From RUG14871 sp045539425 (GTDB lineage: Bacteria; Bacillota_I; Bacilli_A; Erysipelotrichales; Erysipelotrichaceae): a stretch of DNA of 64,000 nt. The DNA is taken from NCBI GenBank assembly GCA_045539425.1, contig JAZQFH010000031.1:62001-126000 (forward strand), in the 5' to 3' direction. The notes beneath the pieces were generated by a model. The model did no database searches. It was not told where the DNA came from and saw only the letters and a program-made list of their open reading frames with translations. Positions within the stretch are counted from its first letter, which is position 1. Each line of letters starts with the position of its first letter. The translations under genes and the position numbers were made by a program. Below are positions 25,355-34,248 of this stretch, in pieces.

Positions 25355-26356
25355 ATGAGTTTATCAAGAGTAAGAAAGAATGAAGAATTATACCGGGATC
25401 TGAACACCAATCCGGAAGAAAATATTCAGAGTGAGGAACTCTCCCATTACGCCAACCGCCTGAATGCCATCGATTCCACTTCCTTCAATAAAATGGAAGC
25501 AGAATCCACCAGCTCCGAAGCACAGCATCTCAAGGAACAGCTCCTTCAGGCTGATCCGGAAGTCACTTCCGTAAAGAAAGCGGAAGCGGAAAAGCCGGTG
25601 GAGCAGCCAAAGGAAGAGAGCAAGGCTCCGGCATTTAATAATGAGTATCTGGATGAATTCATCGATGAAGTCAAACAGTACAACATCAAAAAGGGCCTGC
25701 GTTCCATGGAAGATACAGATCTGAACATTCTGAACGAACTCCGCGGTAATTCTCGTAAGACATCCCCAAACTACTTCAAGGAAAAAGAAGAAGATTCCAC
25801 GAAGGCTTTTGAGCCGTTCAAGGAAAAAGATGAGGAAGAAGTCCGCAGGGAAACCCTGAAGGAAGACCTCAAGGCTACCGCAGCTCCGGCATACGAACCG
25901 CGTACCAGCAATCTGACGGTATACGGACCGATGGATGAGGAAGAGCCGAAAAAACAGGAAGCCGTGAAAAAAGAAGAAACAAAACCGGTGTTCAAGGAAG
26001 AAAACGAAGATCTGCGCAAAGAGATCGAAAGCGTGCTGAGCGATGTCGGTACGACCCGTGAGGTCAGCAAGGAAGAACTTCGTGAAGCTTTCAAGGAACC
26101 TGTCAAGGAAAAGAAGATGGTGGAAGTCGAGGAAGACTTCATTGTCGATACCAAGCTGCATGAGAACTTACTGCAGCAGACAACGGAACTGAAGACCAGA
26201 GTTGACGAATATGATGACAAGCTCGACGGCGTCAATGACAAAGTCGACACGGTCAACAAGGTTCTGAACGGCTTATTAACGGTATTATTAATCGTTCTCG
26301 TTGCCGTTTTGGGCGTTCTGATCTACTACATCTTAAAGAGCAGAGGTATTATTTAA
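25355..26356 (+). CDS. Unknown acidic, tail-anchored coiled-coil protein
   Basis: 333 aa from ATG 25355, 8 nt after GGAGGT; an ATG at 25349 is too close. I do not recognise the family. Residues ~1-270 are highly charged (many EEK and KEE runs) and probably disordered; ~270-300 form a heptad-like coiled coil (TTELKTRVDEYDDKLDGVND); the C-terminus is a single membrane helix (LLTVLLIVLVAVLGVLIYYI) followed by six residues. This is a tail-anchored layout with a large cytoplasmic part. Its stop overlaps the cmk start by 1 nt, tying it to the cmk-der operon. Confidence 0.75.
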   Translation: MSLSRVRKNEELYRDLNTNPEENIQSEELSHYANRLNAIDSTSFNKMEAESTSSEAQHLKEQLLQADPEVTSVKKAEAEKPVEQPKEESKAPAFNNEYLDEFIDEVKQYNIKKGLRSMEDTDLNILNELRGNSRKTSPNYFKEKEEDSTKAFEPFKEKDEEEVRRETLKEDLKATAAPAYEPRTSNLTVYGPMDEEEPKKQEAVKKEETKPVFKEENEDLRKEIESVLSDVGTTREVSKEELREAFKEPVKEKKMVEVEEDFIVDTKLHENLLQQTTELKTRVDEYDDKLDGVNDKVDTVNKVLNGLLTVLLIVLVAVLGVLIYYILKSRGII

Positions 26357-27036
26357 TGCGTATTAACATAGCAATCGACGGACCGAGCGCAGCAGGAAAG
26401 AGCACGATTGCCAAACTGCTCGCCAGGAAATACAACTATATTCATCTCGATACCGGAGCCATGTACCGCTGTGTCGCTTTAGCCTGCAAAAAGGCCGGAA
26501 TCTGTGATCGGGATGAGGAAAGCATCAAAAAGATCCTTCCCGAAACAAAGATCAGTTTTGATTCCGCAGGCGGAGTCTATCTGAATGACGAAGATGTCAC
26601 AAGACGCATCCGGGAAGATGACATGTCCATCGGCGCCAGCAATGTTTCCACATTGTTAAGTGTGCGTCAGGACCTGGTCAGCCGCCAGCAGCAGTTTGCC
26701 AGGAATAAGGGAATCATCATGGACGGGCGCGATATCGGAACGGTCGTTCTGAAAGACGCGGAAGTCAAGATTTTCATGACCGCTTCTCCGGAATCCAGGG
26801 CAAGACGCCGCTATCAGGAAAATCTGGAAAAAGGAATCGCCTGTGACTTTGACACGCTTGTCAAAGAGATCGAGGAGCGCGACTATCAGGATACCCACAG
26901 AGAGCACTCGCCTTTAACACAGGCGGAAGATGCGGTTCTGGTGGACACATCCGATTTGAACATCCCGGAAGTCGTACAGGTGATTTCCAATCTCATTTCC
27001 GAAAGATTTCCGGAAGGAGTGAGTATTCATGATTAA
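26356..27036 (+). CDS. cmk: Cytidylate kinase
   Basis: 226 aa. It phosphorylates CMP and dCMP. The P-loop DGPSAAGKST is at residues 7-16, DGRDIGTVV near 122 and the lid region SRARRRYQE near 148. Overlaps both neighbours, which makes acidic protein-cmk-der one operon. The pair cmk-der is conserved in many Firmicutes. Confidence 0.96.
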   Translation: MRINIAIDGPSAAGKSTIAKLLARKYNYIHLDTGAMYRCVALACKKAGICDRDEESIKKILPETKISFDSAGGVYLNDEDVTRRIREDDMSIGASNVSTLLSVRQDLVSRQQQFARNKGIIMDGRDIGTVVLKDAEVKIFMTASPESRARRRYQENLEKGIACDFDTLVKEIEERDYQDTHREHSPLTQAEDAVLVDTSDLNIPEVVQVISNLISERFPEGVSIHD

Positions 27037-28342
27037 TGGAGTTATCGCAATCGTTGGCAGACCAAATGTTGGGAAATCAACGATTTTTAATCGGTTTATC
27101 GGGGAACGTCTCGCCATCATCGAAGATACGCCGGGCGTGACACGTGACCGTATTTACGGAAAAGTGGAATGGCTCACCAGGGAGTACCGCGTGATCGATA
27201 CAGGCGGAATCCAGCTGGAGGATCAGCCGTTTCAGAAGGAGATCCGCATGCAGGTGGATATCGCCATTGAAGAGGCGGATGTTATCTGCTTTGTGGTCAA
27301 CGGCCAGGAAGGGCTGACCAGCGACGATGAATACGTCGCAGGACTCTTACGCCGCTCCAACAAACCGGTCATTCTGTTAGTCAACAAGATCGATGATATT
27401 TCCAAACTGGATAATATCTATGATTTCTATGCCCTGGGATTTGATGAACCGATCGCCGTCAGTGCGATTCACGGTATCGGTACCGGGGATGTGCTGGACA
27501 GGGTGGTAGCCCTGTTACCGGAGAAGAAAAAAAGCGAATATGAAGGAATGATCCGCTTCAGTGTCATCGGACAGCCGAACGTCGGAAAATCCTCTCTGGT
27601 CAATGCGATCCTGAATGAGGAGCGCGTTATCGTCAGTGATATTGAAGGCACGACGCGTGATGCGATCGATACTCCTTTCAAGCGTGACGGAAAGGACTAT
27701 GTCATTATTGATACAGCCGGAATCCGCAAGCGCGGCAAGGTGTATGAAAACATCGAGAAGTATTCCGTTTTACGCGCTGTCAGCGCCATTGAACGCAGTG
27801 ATGTCGTTCTCTTTGTGATCGACGGGGAAGCCGGCATAAGGGCACAGGACAAGCATGTTGCCGGTTATGCGGTGGAAGCAGGCAAGCCGGTCATCATCGT
27901 TTACAACAAGTGGGATACGGTGGAGAAAGACGACAAGACGATGATCCGTACGGAAGAGAAAATCCGCAATGAATTCGTCTATCTGCGCTATGCGCCGATC
28001 TGCTTTGTGTCCGCGAAGAATCATGCCCGCATTCAGACGGTTCTGCCCTTAGTTGAGGCATGCTACGAAGCGAGCAACCGCCGCATCAATACAAGCGTAC
28101 TCAATGAAGTCATCCTGGATGCCCAGCTGGTTACACCGGCTCCGACGATCAACGGAAAGCGCATGAAGATCTACTATGCATCCCAGGTTTCCACGGCTCC
28201 GCCGACATTCGTCCTGTTTGTCAATGAACCGAAGCTCTTCCATTTCTCCTATGAGAGATATCTGGAAAACCGGCTCAGGGAAGCCTTTGATTTTACGGGC
28301 ACACCGATCCATATTCTGGTCCGTAAGAAAGCGGAGGCATAA
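27029..28342 (+). CDS. der: GTPase Der (EngA)
   Basis: 437 aa. Tandem GTPase needed for 50S ribosome assembly. G domain 1 has GRPNVGKSTIFN and DTGGI; G domain 2 has GQPNVGKSSLVN near residue 182, DTAGIRK and NKWD; the C-terminal KH-like domain (ANKRRINTSVLNE-like region to TPIHILVRKK) is complete. It overlaps cmk by 8 nt. Confidence 0.97.
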   Translation: MINGVIAIVGRPNVGKSTIFNRFIGERLAIIEDTPGVTRDRIYGKVEWLTREYRVIDTGGIQLEDQPFQKEIRMQVDIAIEEADVICFVVNGQEGLTSDDEYVAGLLRRSNKPVILLVNKIDDISKLDNIYDFYALGFDEPIAVSAIHGIGTGDVLDRVVALLPEKKKSEYEGMIRFSVIGQPNVGKSSLVNAILNEERVIVSDIEGTTRDAIDTPFKRDGKDYVIIDTAGIRKRGKVYENIEKYSVLRAVSAIERSDVVLFVIDGEAGIRAQDKHVAGYAVEAGKPVIIVYNKWDTVEKDDKTMIRTEEKIRNEFVYLRYAPICFVSAKNHARIQTVLPLVEACYEASNRRINTSVLNEVILDAQLVTPAPTINGKRMKIYYASQVSTAPPTFVLFVNEPKLFHFSYERYLENRLREAFDFTGTPIHILVRKKAEA

Positions 28343-28354
28343 GCGGTTCGCTTG

Positions 28355-28383
28355 TTGATTCACTTTGTGAATTAAGGTATAAT
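28355..28383 (+). promoter_or_regulatory. HU promoter with palindrome in the spacer
   Basis: TTGATT (28355-28360), 17-nt spacer, TATAAT (28378-28383). The spacer region holds ATTCAC-TTT-GTGAAT (28358-28372), a 6+6 inverted repeat that could be an operator. Confidence 0.65.
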
Positions 28384-28411
28384 AAAACCCAGATTGGAGG
28401 AAATCTTGCAT

Positions 28412-28690
28412 ATGGATTTAAATAAAAAGGCTTTAGCAGAAGCAATCGCCGAGTCAAACAATATTACCAAAAAATTAGCAGCGGAAATCGTAGACTCCGC
28501 TATCGCAACGATCGTTGAAACATTAAAGGAAGGCAATAAGGTCGACTTATTCGGTTTAGGCAAATTCGAAGTCAAGACCAGAGCAGCCAGACAGACAATG
28601 AATCCGAGAACAAGAGAAGTTGTCGATGTTCCGGAAACCAGAGTTCCGTCCTTCAAAGCTTCGAAGGCACTGAAAGACGCTCTGAAATAA
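28412..28690 (+). CDS. hup: DNA-binding protein HU
   Basis: 92 aa from ATG 28412; the earlier TTG at 28394 overlaps the GGAGG ribosome-binding site and is rejected. Homodimeric nucleoid protein with LNKKALAEAIAE at the N-terminus, the beta-arm signature GKFEVKTRAARQTMNPRT and the C-terminal FKASKALKDALK. Own promoter and terminator; the position after der matches Bacillus hbs. Confidence 0.95.
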   Translation: MDLNKKALAEAIAESNNITKKLAAEIVDSAIATIVETLKEGNKVDLFGLGKFEVKTRAARQTMNPRTREVVDVPETRVPSFKASKALKDALK

Positions 28691-28712
28691 GCAATCTGAT
28701 ATCCAGACAGCC

Positions 28713-28737
28713 AAAAGCAGCAATCGCTGCTTTTTTC
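28713..28737 (+). terminator. Terminator of HU gene
   Basis: AAAGCAGC, loop AATC, GCTGCTTTTTT. Confidence 0.9.
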
Positions 28738-28796
28738 TTTCTTTTTTTGTTTTTGTGGGATATAATAAAATGCTAAAAACTACAGGGGGTCTAACG

Positions 28797-30095
28797 ATGA
28801 AAAAACTGCTCGTATTTATGATCGATGCACTCTGTTCGAGCGATATCGAATATATGAAAACCCTGCCGAATTTCCGGCAGATCATTGAAAACGGGTCCTA
28901 TGTTCATCATCTCTATCCATGTCACCCGGCTCTGACGTATTGTGCGCATACCACCATCGTCACGGGGAAATATGTGGATGGACACGGGATTGCCAACAAT
29001 GAACGTCTGATTCGCGGCTGCAGGCCGAATGATGTCTGGTACGGACAGAAATCCGAAGTGCTTGCGCCAACATTCTTAGACAAGGCGATGGAACTAGGCT
29101 TAACGACCTGCTCCTTAAGCTGGCCTGTCAGCGCTCACGCAAACTACACCTATAACTGGCCGATGTATGTCCCGTATCATTACGACGGCTATCACCCGGA
29201 AAAATGGCTGGAAGGCGGCAATGCCACCCAGAACCTTCTGGATGCCTATTACTGGAAATACGGCAGATATATCAAGGGACCGGACAGCTCTCTGGATAAT
29301 CTGACCATGTCCATTGCGCCGGATCTGATCCGTGACTTCGGACAGCCGGATGTCATGCTGGTCAAGATGTGCGATCTGGATACGATCCGCCATACGTACG
29401 GTGTCTATGCACCTGAGACGAAGATCCAGCTCAACCGTCACGATGAAGAACTCGGTGTACTTCTGGAATCCTTACGCCGCTATGGCGATCCGGAAAACAC
29501 GAATATCGTGATCATGGGTGACCATGGCCAGACGGATATCGTCGACGTTCTCAACATCAACAAGGTCCTGCAGAATGCCGGCTTCATCCGCTGCGATGAA
29601 GAGGGGAACATCATTGACTGCGACTGCTATGCGCACTCCGCTGCTCTGACCTGCTTTATCGAACTCAAAAATCCTGAAGACAAGGCAATGGAAAAGAAAG
29701 TCAAGGATTTCCTGCTTTCCTTAAAGGACGATCCGGATATCCAGCTGCTCTATGCCTATGACAAGGAAGAGATGAAGAGGGAATTCCATCTGGCGGGTCC
29801 GTTTGATTTCGTCATTGAAAGCAAGCGTGACATCAGCTTCTCGGAAAAACTGAACTGCCAGACGATCTGGGGAACGACGGAACCGGGAGATCACAAAATC
29901 GGCAAGGCAACGCACGGATCCCGTCCGGACCGCGCGGAAAACACACTGTTTATCGCCTGCGGACCGAGCGTGAAAAAAGGCGTCGTCATTGAACAGGCCG
30001 AGATGGTCGATGAAGCGGTGACGATGAGTGCCATGATCGGATTCGACTTCCCGGATACGGATGGAAGACTCTTAAGCGAAATGCTGAATAACTAG
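28797..30095 (+). CDS. Alkaline-phosphatase-superfamily phosphodiesterase (NPP-like)
   Basis: 432 aa from ATG 28797, 7 nt after the AGGGGGT site; -10 TATAAT is at 28761-28766. Type I phosphodiesterase/nucleotide pyrophosphatase family (PF01663). Metal and nucleophile motifs: MIDALCS (first Asp), PALTYCAHTTIVTGKY (nucleophile Thr region), then DLDTIRHTYG, GDHGQTDI and THGSRPDR supply Asp and His ligands. No signal peptide, so it acts in the cytoplasm. Substrate unknown. Monocistronic with its own terminator. Confidence 0.85.
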   Translation: MKKLLVFMIDALCSSDIEYMKTLPNFRQIIENGSYVHHLYPCHPALTYCAHTTIVTGKYVDGHGIANNERLIRGCRPNDVWYGQKSEVLAPTFLDKAMELGLTTCSLSWPVSAHANYTYNWPMYVPYHYDGYHPEKWLEGGNATQNLLDAYYWKYGRYIKGPDSSLDNLTMSIAPDLIRDFGQPDVMLVKMCDLDTIRHTYGVYAPETKIQLNRHDEELGVLLESLRRYGDPENTNIVIMGDHGQTDIVDVLNINKVLQNAGFIRCDEEGNIIDCDCYAHSAALTCFIELKNPEDKAMEKKVKDFLLSLKDDPDIQLLYAYDKEEMKREFHLAGPFDFVIESKRDISFSEKLNCQTIWGTTEPGDHKIGKATHGSRPDRAENTLFIACGPSVKKGVVIEQAEMVDEAVTMSAMIGFDFPDTDGRLLSEMLNN

Positions 30096-30117
30096 CTCTC
30101 TGATGACGAGAGCTTTT
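30094..30117 (+). terminator. Terminator of the phosphodiesterase gene
   Basis: AGCTCTC, loop TGATGAC, GAGAGCTTTTT. Confidence 0.82.
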
Positions 30118-30186
30118 TATTTTCCAAAGTGGCTGAAAAAGAGGAGAAAGCAACCTCCCGCGTGCGGGACAGGGAAAGTTCGGATT

Positions 30187-30195
30187 TGATATAAT
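30187..30195 (+). promoter_or_regulatory. Extended -10 promoter of the aldo/keto reductase
   Basis: TGA followed by TATAAT at 30190-30195; AAAGGAG ribosome-binding site follows. Confidence 0.55.
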
Positions 30196-30217
30196 AATCC
30201 AAAGGAGTGATTATAAT

Positions 30218-31336
30218 ATGATGAATCTGTTTCCTGAAGTAAAAAAGAATTTCGGTTTCGGTATGATGCGCCTGCCGCAGAAAAACGGGGAGATGGACTA
30301 CGAGAAGATCTGCGCGATGGTCGATTATTTCCTTGAAAACGGCTTCAATTATTTCGATACGGCGCATGGCTACCATTCCGGGAAAAGCGAGATCGCAGTC
30401 GGTAAATGCCTGGCATCCAGACATAAGAGAGAGGAATTCACTCTGACGGATAAACTGACGGAACCGTATTTCCATTCGCAGGAAGAGATCCGTCCGTTCT
30501 TTGAATCCCAGCTGAAGGCCTGTCAGGTCGAATATTTTGATTTTTATCTGATGCATGCGCAGAACCGTGAGATCTTCCGTAAATTCAAGGAGCGCAAAGC
30601 GTACGAAACGGCTCTACAACTGAAGGCGGAAGGCAAGATCCGTCACTTCGGTATTTCCTTCCATGATAAAGCGGAAGTTCTTGAAGAAATCCTGACGGAA
30701 TACCCGGAGATCGAGATTGTCCAGATCCAGCTGAACTATGTGGACTGGGAAGATGCCGGGGTAGAGAGCAGAAAGGTATATGAAGTCTGTGAGCGTCACA
30801 ATAAGCCGGTGCTCGTCATGGAACCAATCAAAGGCGGAAGTCTGGCCAATCTGCCGGAAGATGCCCAGGCGGTATTTGATGAGCTGGGAGATGCCTCTGC
30901 CGCATCCTATGCGATCCGTTTTGCGGCATCTCAGAAAAACGTGCGCATGGTGCTCAGCGGTATGAGCAATTTAGCTCAGATGGAAGACAATGTATCTTAT
31001 ATGAAGGAATTCATCCCTCTGAATGAAGCGGAAAAAGCAGCGGTACAGAAGGTCTGCGATATCTTCCGTTCCAAGGAAATGATTCCTTGTACGGCATGTC
31101 ACTACTGCACGGACGGCTGTCCGATGCAGATCCGTATTCCGGACTTATTTGCCTGCTATAACAAGAAGAAGACATTCCATGACTGGAACCAGGGCTTCTA
31201 CTACAAAGAAGTACTGACCACAGGCGGTCACGGCAGGGCAGCCGACTGCATTCAGTGCGGTCAGTGTGAAGGCATCTGCCCGCAGTCACTTCCGATTATC
31301 ACGCTGTTACAGGAAGTCTCCAAGGAATTTGATTAG
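30218..31336 (+). CDS. Aldo/keto reductase with C-terminal 2[4Fe-4S] domain
   Basis: 372 aa. Residues ~1-270 are an aldo/keto reductase barrel (FGFGMMRLP, NYFDTAHGYHSGKSE with the catalytic Asp and Tyr, FYLMHAQ). Residues ~285-372 hold two ferredoxin-type cysteine clusters: CTACHYCTDGCP and CIQCGQCEGICP. This fused form is common in anaerobes and is thought to pass electrons between the clusters and the reductase site; the substrate is unknown. ATG 30218 or 30221 may be used. Confidence 0.9.
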   Translation: MMNLFPEVKKNFGFGMMRLPQKNGEMDYEKICAMVDYFLENGFNYFDTAHGYHSGKSEIAVGKCLASRHKREEFTLTDKLTEPYFHSQEEIRPFFESQLKACQVEYFDFYLMHAQNREIFRKFKERKAYETALQLKAEGKIRHFGISFHDKAEVLEEILTEYPEIEIVQIQLNYVDWEDAGVESRKVYEVCERHNKPVLVMEPIKGGSLANLPEDAQAVFDELGDASAASYAIRFAASQKNVRMVLSGMSNLAQMEDNVSYMKEFIPLNEAEKAAVQKVCDIFRSKEMIPCTACHYCTDGCPMQIRIPDLFACYNKKKTFHDWNQGFYYKEVLTTGGHGRAADCIQCGQCEGICPQSLPIITLLQEVSKEFD

Positions 31337-31364
31337 TTTTCACTGAACAGATATATACAAATTA

Positions 31365-31418
31365 AGGAACAGCAGCGATTTTTGCGTTGTTTTTAGGAAA
31401 AATACCGCTGCTTTCCTA
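31365..31418 (+). terminator. Possible terminator/structured 3' region
   Basis: GGAACAGCAGCG (from ~31364) can pair with CGCTGCTTTCC (~31408-31418), leaving one bulged base, around a T-rich inner part (GCGTTGTTTTT). It is a likely transcript end for the aldo/keto reductase, but the structure is irregular. Confidence 0.4.
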
Positions 31419-31521
31419 TGAAGAGAGCGGAATGCGAAGCGGTAAAAATAGTCCATCGCATCCGGATATGTTACAATTACTTATATAAAAAAGCATTACA
31501 AATATAGAAAGAAGAACAGTT

Positions 31522-31944
31522 ATGAGAGTCGCAATTCCTTTTGAAAACAATGAAGTATTCCAGCATTTCGGACACACGTCCCAGTTCATCTTTTATGATA
31601 TTGACGAAAACAGTGATGAAGTGCAGTACGAAATCGTGGATACGGAAGGACAGGGACACGGTGCATTAGCCGGCTTTCTCTTAGAGCGTAATACGGATGT
31701 CGTAATCTGCGGAGGAATCGGTCCGGGTGCCATATCCGCCTTATCTGAACAGGGAATCCTGGTCTTCCCGGGTGTGGAAGGAAAGTGTGGGGACGCCTTA
31801 ATCTCCCTCTTGCGCGGAGATCTGGTTGCGGACACGCGCGGAAACTGTGATCACCACAAGGAAGAAGAAGGTTCCTGCTGCTGCGGACATGAGCATGAAG
31901 GAGAATGCGGGTGCGAAGGAGAGTGCGACTGCCATCATGAATAA
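31522..31944 (+). CDS. NifX/NifB-like iron-molybdenum-cofactor family protein with Cys/His-rich tail
   Basis: 140 aa. Residues 1-~105 match the dinitrogenase FeMo-cofactor biosynthesis fold (PF02579): MRVAIPFENNEVFQHFGH, then DVVICGGIGPGAISAL. The last ~30 residues are extremely rich in Cys and His (GSCCCGHEHEGECGCEGECD, then CHHE) and could bind metal. No nitrogenase genes are in the window; such stand-alone proteins are common in anaerobes and are of unknown function. An extended -10 (TGT-TACAAT, 31469-31477) lies upstream. It overlaps the next gene by 8 nt. Confidence 0.8.
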   Translation: MRVAIPFENNEVFQHFGHTSQFIFYDIDENSDEVQYEIVDTEGQGHGALAGFLLERNTDVVICGGIGPGAISALSEQGILVFPGVEGKCGDALISLLRGDLVADTRGNCDHHKEEEGSCCCGHEHEGECGCEGECDCHHE

Positions 31945-33295
31945 ATACCTTGCGCTTTGCGGATATGAAGCGTACTTCCAAAAGAATCTTATCAAAAGCT
32001 ACCGCAAGGAAGGCTATCAGCTTCTCAAAGAAGAAAAAAACATCGTCATATTAAGAGACGGAAGCGAAGAGAAGGATGCTGATACGGAAGAAAAAATGGT
32101 CCAGGTCGTACTGTCAATTTTCAAGCGTCACAGATTCGAGGAAGGAATCAGCCTGGATCTGTCAGACATCATTGAAAAACATTGGGAACGTCTGAAACAG
32201 AACAACTTTCAGAGTCTGAAGTTTCACGATCTCTTTCTGGATGAATTAAAGCAGCTCATCATCAGAAGCTGCCTGGATAGAAAGGAAACACCTATGACAA
32301 AAGAAGAAATGAACCGCCGCTATGTTCCGATGGAAGAACGTACGGGGAACGAATCCATCGTCTACTTTACCCGTGATCTCTCTCCGGAAGGCTTGAAGAA
32401 AGCTTACGAAAAAGTAAACGGCAATATCGACAAGAACGGTAAAGTTGCCATTAAGCTGCATACGGGAGAGCCGCATGGACCGAACATCATTCCATCCAGC
32501 TGGATCAAGGAATTCATGAAAGATGAACTGCCGGATGCCACAATCGTGGAAACCAATACATTCTATGACGGTGACCGCTATACGACGGAACAGCACCGCA
32601 AGACGCTGGAAGTCAACGGCTGGACTTTCTGCCCGGTGGATATCATGGATGAGGAAGGAACTGTCTGCCTGCCTGTCAAGGACGGCAAATGGTTCAAGGA
32701 AATGTCACATGGTTCCCATATGGTCAACTATGATAACCTGGTCACTCTGACGCACTTCAAAGGCCACACGATGGGCGGATTCGGCGGAGCGAACAAGAAT
32801 ATCGGTATCGGCTGCGCTGACGGTAGAATCGGCAAGGCATGGATCCATGCGAAAAACGGAGATGACTGGGGTGTTGTGGAAGAGGAACTGATGGAAAAAA
32901 TCACGGAATCCACCAAAGCTACCATCGATTTCTTCGGCAAACATGTCACTTATGTGAACGTGATGCGCAACATGTCGGTTTCCTGCGACTGTGAAGGCGT
33001 TGCGGCTGCACCGGTCGTCACACCGAACGTCGGCATTCTGGCATCCACGGATATCCTGGCAATTGATCAGGCCTGCGTTGACCTTGTCTACGCGATGACG
33101 GAAGAAGAACATCATGATCTGGTTGAACGTATTGAAACCCGTCACGGTTTACGTCAGCTGAGCTACATGAAGGAAATGGGAATGGGCAACAACCGCTATG
33201 TTCTCATTGATCTGGACAATGATGAAGTACGCATCTGCGCCAAAGATGCCGTAAAGGATCTGAAACCGTTCGTTGCGGAAAAAATCAAACTGTAA
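31937..33295 (+). CDS. DUF362 protein with unknown N-terminal domain
   Basis: 452 aa. Residues 120-452 are a DUF362 protein: VAIKLHTGEPHGPN, VNYDNLVTLTHFKGHTMGGF, GANKNIGIGCADGRIGK and ILAIDQACVDLVY. Residues 1-119 (from MNKYLALCGYEAYFQKNL) form a separate alpha-helical domain that I do not recognise. An AGAAAGGAAA site and in-frame ATG 32294 lie exactly at the domain boundary, so the DUF362 part could also be made alone. The start at 31937 overlaps the NifX-like stop by 8 nt; a longer upstream frame is out of phase with that gene and rejected. DUF362 proteins are often Fe-S or metal linked; function unknown. Confidence 0.8.
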   Translation: MNKYLALCGYEAYFQKNLIKSYRKEGYQLLKEEKNIVILRDGSEEKDADTEEKMVQVVLSIFKRHRFEEGISLDLSDIIEKHWERLKQNNFQSLKFHDLFLDELKQLIIRSCLDRKETPMTKEEMNRRYVPMEERTGNESIVYFTRDLSPEGLKKAYEKVNGNIDKNGKVAIKLHTGEPHGPNIIPSSWIKEFMKDELPDATIVETNTFYDGDRYTTEQHRKTLEVNGWTFCPVDIMDEEGTVCLPVKDGKWFKEMSHGSHMVNYDNLVTLTHFKGHTMGGFGGANKNIGIGCADGRIGKAWIHAKNGDDWGVVEEELMEKITESTKATIDFFGKHVTYVNVMRNMSVSCDCEGVAAAPVVTPNVGILASTDILAIDQACVDLVYAMTEEEHHDLVERIETRHGLRQLSYMKEMGMGNNRYVLIDLDNDEVRICAKDAVKDLKPFVAEKIKL

Positions 33296-33408
33296 TCCGA
33301 ATCGATAAAAACAGACTTTTTTTCCAAGTCATAACATACACAAAACGACGGACTTCCCTTATAATAAGAGAGGTTCGTTTTTTTTTGTGAATTAGGAGGT
33401 AGTATATT

Positions 33409-34230
33409 TTGAGTGAAGTAAAACTACTGTTATTTGATAACGACGGTACGCTGATCAATGATGACCGTCAGCTGACAGATGCCACCAGAGAAGCGCTCGA
33501 AGAGGCACATAAAAAAGGGTATCTGATGGGTCTTGCCAGCGGAAGAACCTATGAAAACCTGAGCACATTCCCGAAAGCCTGGGGACTCAGTTTTGATTTT
33601 GATGTCTATATCGGACAGAACGGGGCGGAGCTCTACGACGGAGTTCATCATACCCATACGATTGAGAATTATCTCAGCAAGGAACAGATCATCGACATCT
33701 GTTTGAAGGTGGAAGCATTCGATGTCAACGGCATCTGCGCCATTCAGACGTTCGATGATGACTGCGTTTATGTCTACCATGCCAATGAAATGATCCGTCA
33801 GTCCTTCGCGCGCAACCGCATCCACGAAGCGGTGTTTGTGGACAACGTGGAAGATATGGCAAAAGCGCAGACGACGCGCGTCATGATCCGGATTCCGGAA
33901 GAGCATATGGCGGAGTTCGAAGAATACCTCGCCAAACATCCGAATCCGACCTATACCGGATATAAGACACAGCCGTTTGTCTACGAGTTTGTGGATATCA
34001 AAACCCGCAAGGGACACGGCGTGGAAATGTTGCAGAAAGCATTCGGCTTTCAGAAGGATGAAATCATGTCATTCGGTGATACCAGCAATGACAACAGCAT
34101 GATTGAATCCACTTACGGTGTCTGCATGGCGAACGGCTCATCGGATACCAAGGCGCTCGCCCGGGAGATCACCCGTTACACCAACAATGAAGACGGGCTT
34201 GCCGATTATCTGAGAACGCATCTTCTCTAA
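33409..34230 (+). CDS. HAD-superfamily Cof-type phosphatase
   Basis: 273 aa from TTG 33409, 8 nt after AGGAGGT. Cof/IIB subfamily: motif I LFDNDGTL (note N in place of the second Asp-adjacent residue), motif II LASGRTYENL, and motif IV MSFGDTSNDNSMIE near the C-terminus with an intact cap domain between. Substrates are usually sugar phosphates or other small phosphates. First gene of a three-gene operon with the Gfo/Idh gene (gap 18 nt). Confidence 0.88.
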   Translation: MSEVKLLLFDNDGTLINDDRQLTDATREALEEAHKKGYLMGLASGRTYENLSTFPKAWGLSFDFDVYIGQNGAELYDGVHHTHTIENYLSKEQIIDICLKVEAFDVNGICAIQTFDDDCVYVYHANEMIRQSFARNRIHEAVFVDNVEDMAKAQTTRVMIRIPEEHMAEFEEYLAKHPNPTYTGYKTQPFVYEFVDIKTRKGHGVEMLQKAFGFQKDEIMSFGDTSNDNSMIESTYGVCMANGSSDTKALAREITRYTNNEDGLADYLRTHLL

Positions 34231-34248
34231 AGGAAAGGAAATACGCAT

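Noticed and set aside
25388..26161. 257-aa minus-strand open frame with many Phe and Leu
   Set aside because: It is the mirror of the Glu/Lys-rich codons of the acidic protein gene on the plus strand, has no ribosome-binding site and no protein-like domain.
31826..31936. N-terminal extension of the DUF362 fusion
   Set aside because: Out-of-frame shadow of the Cys/His-rich tail of the NifX-like gene.
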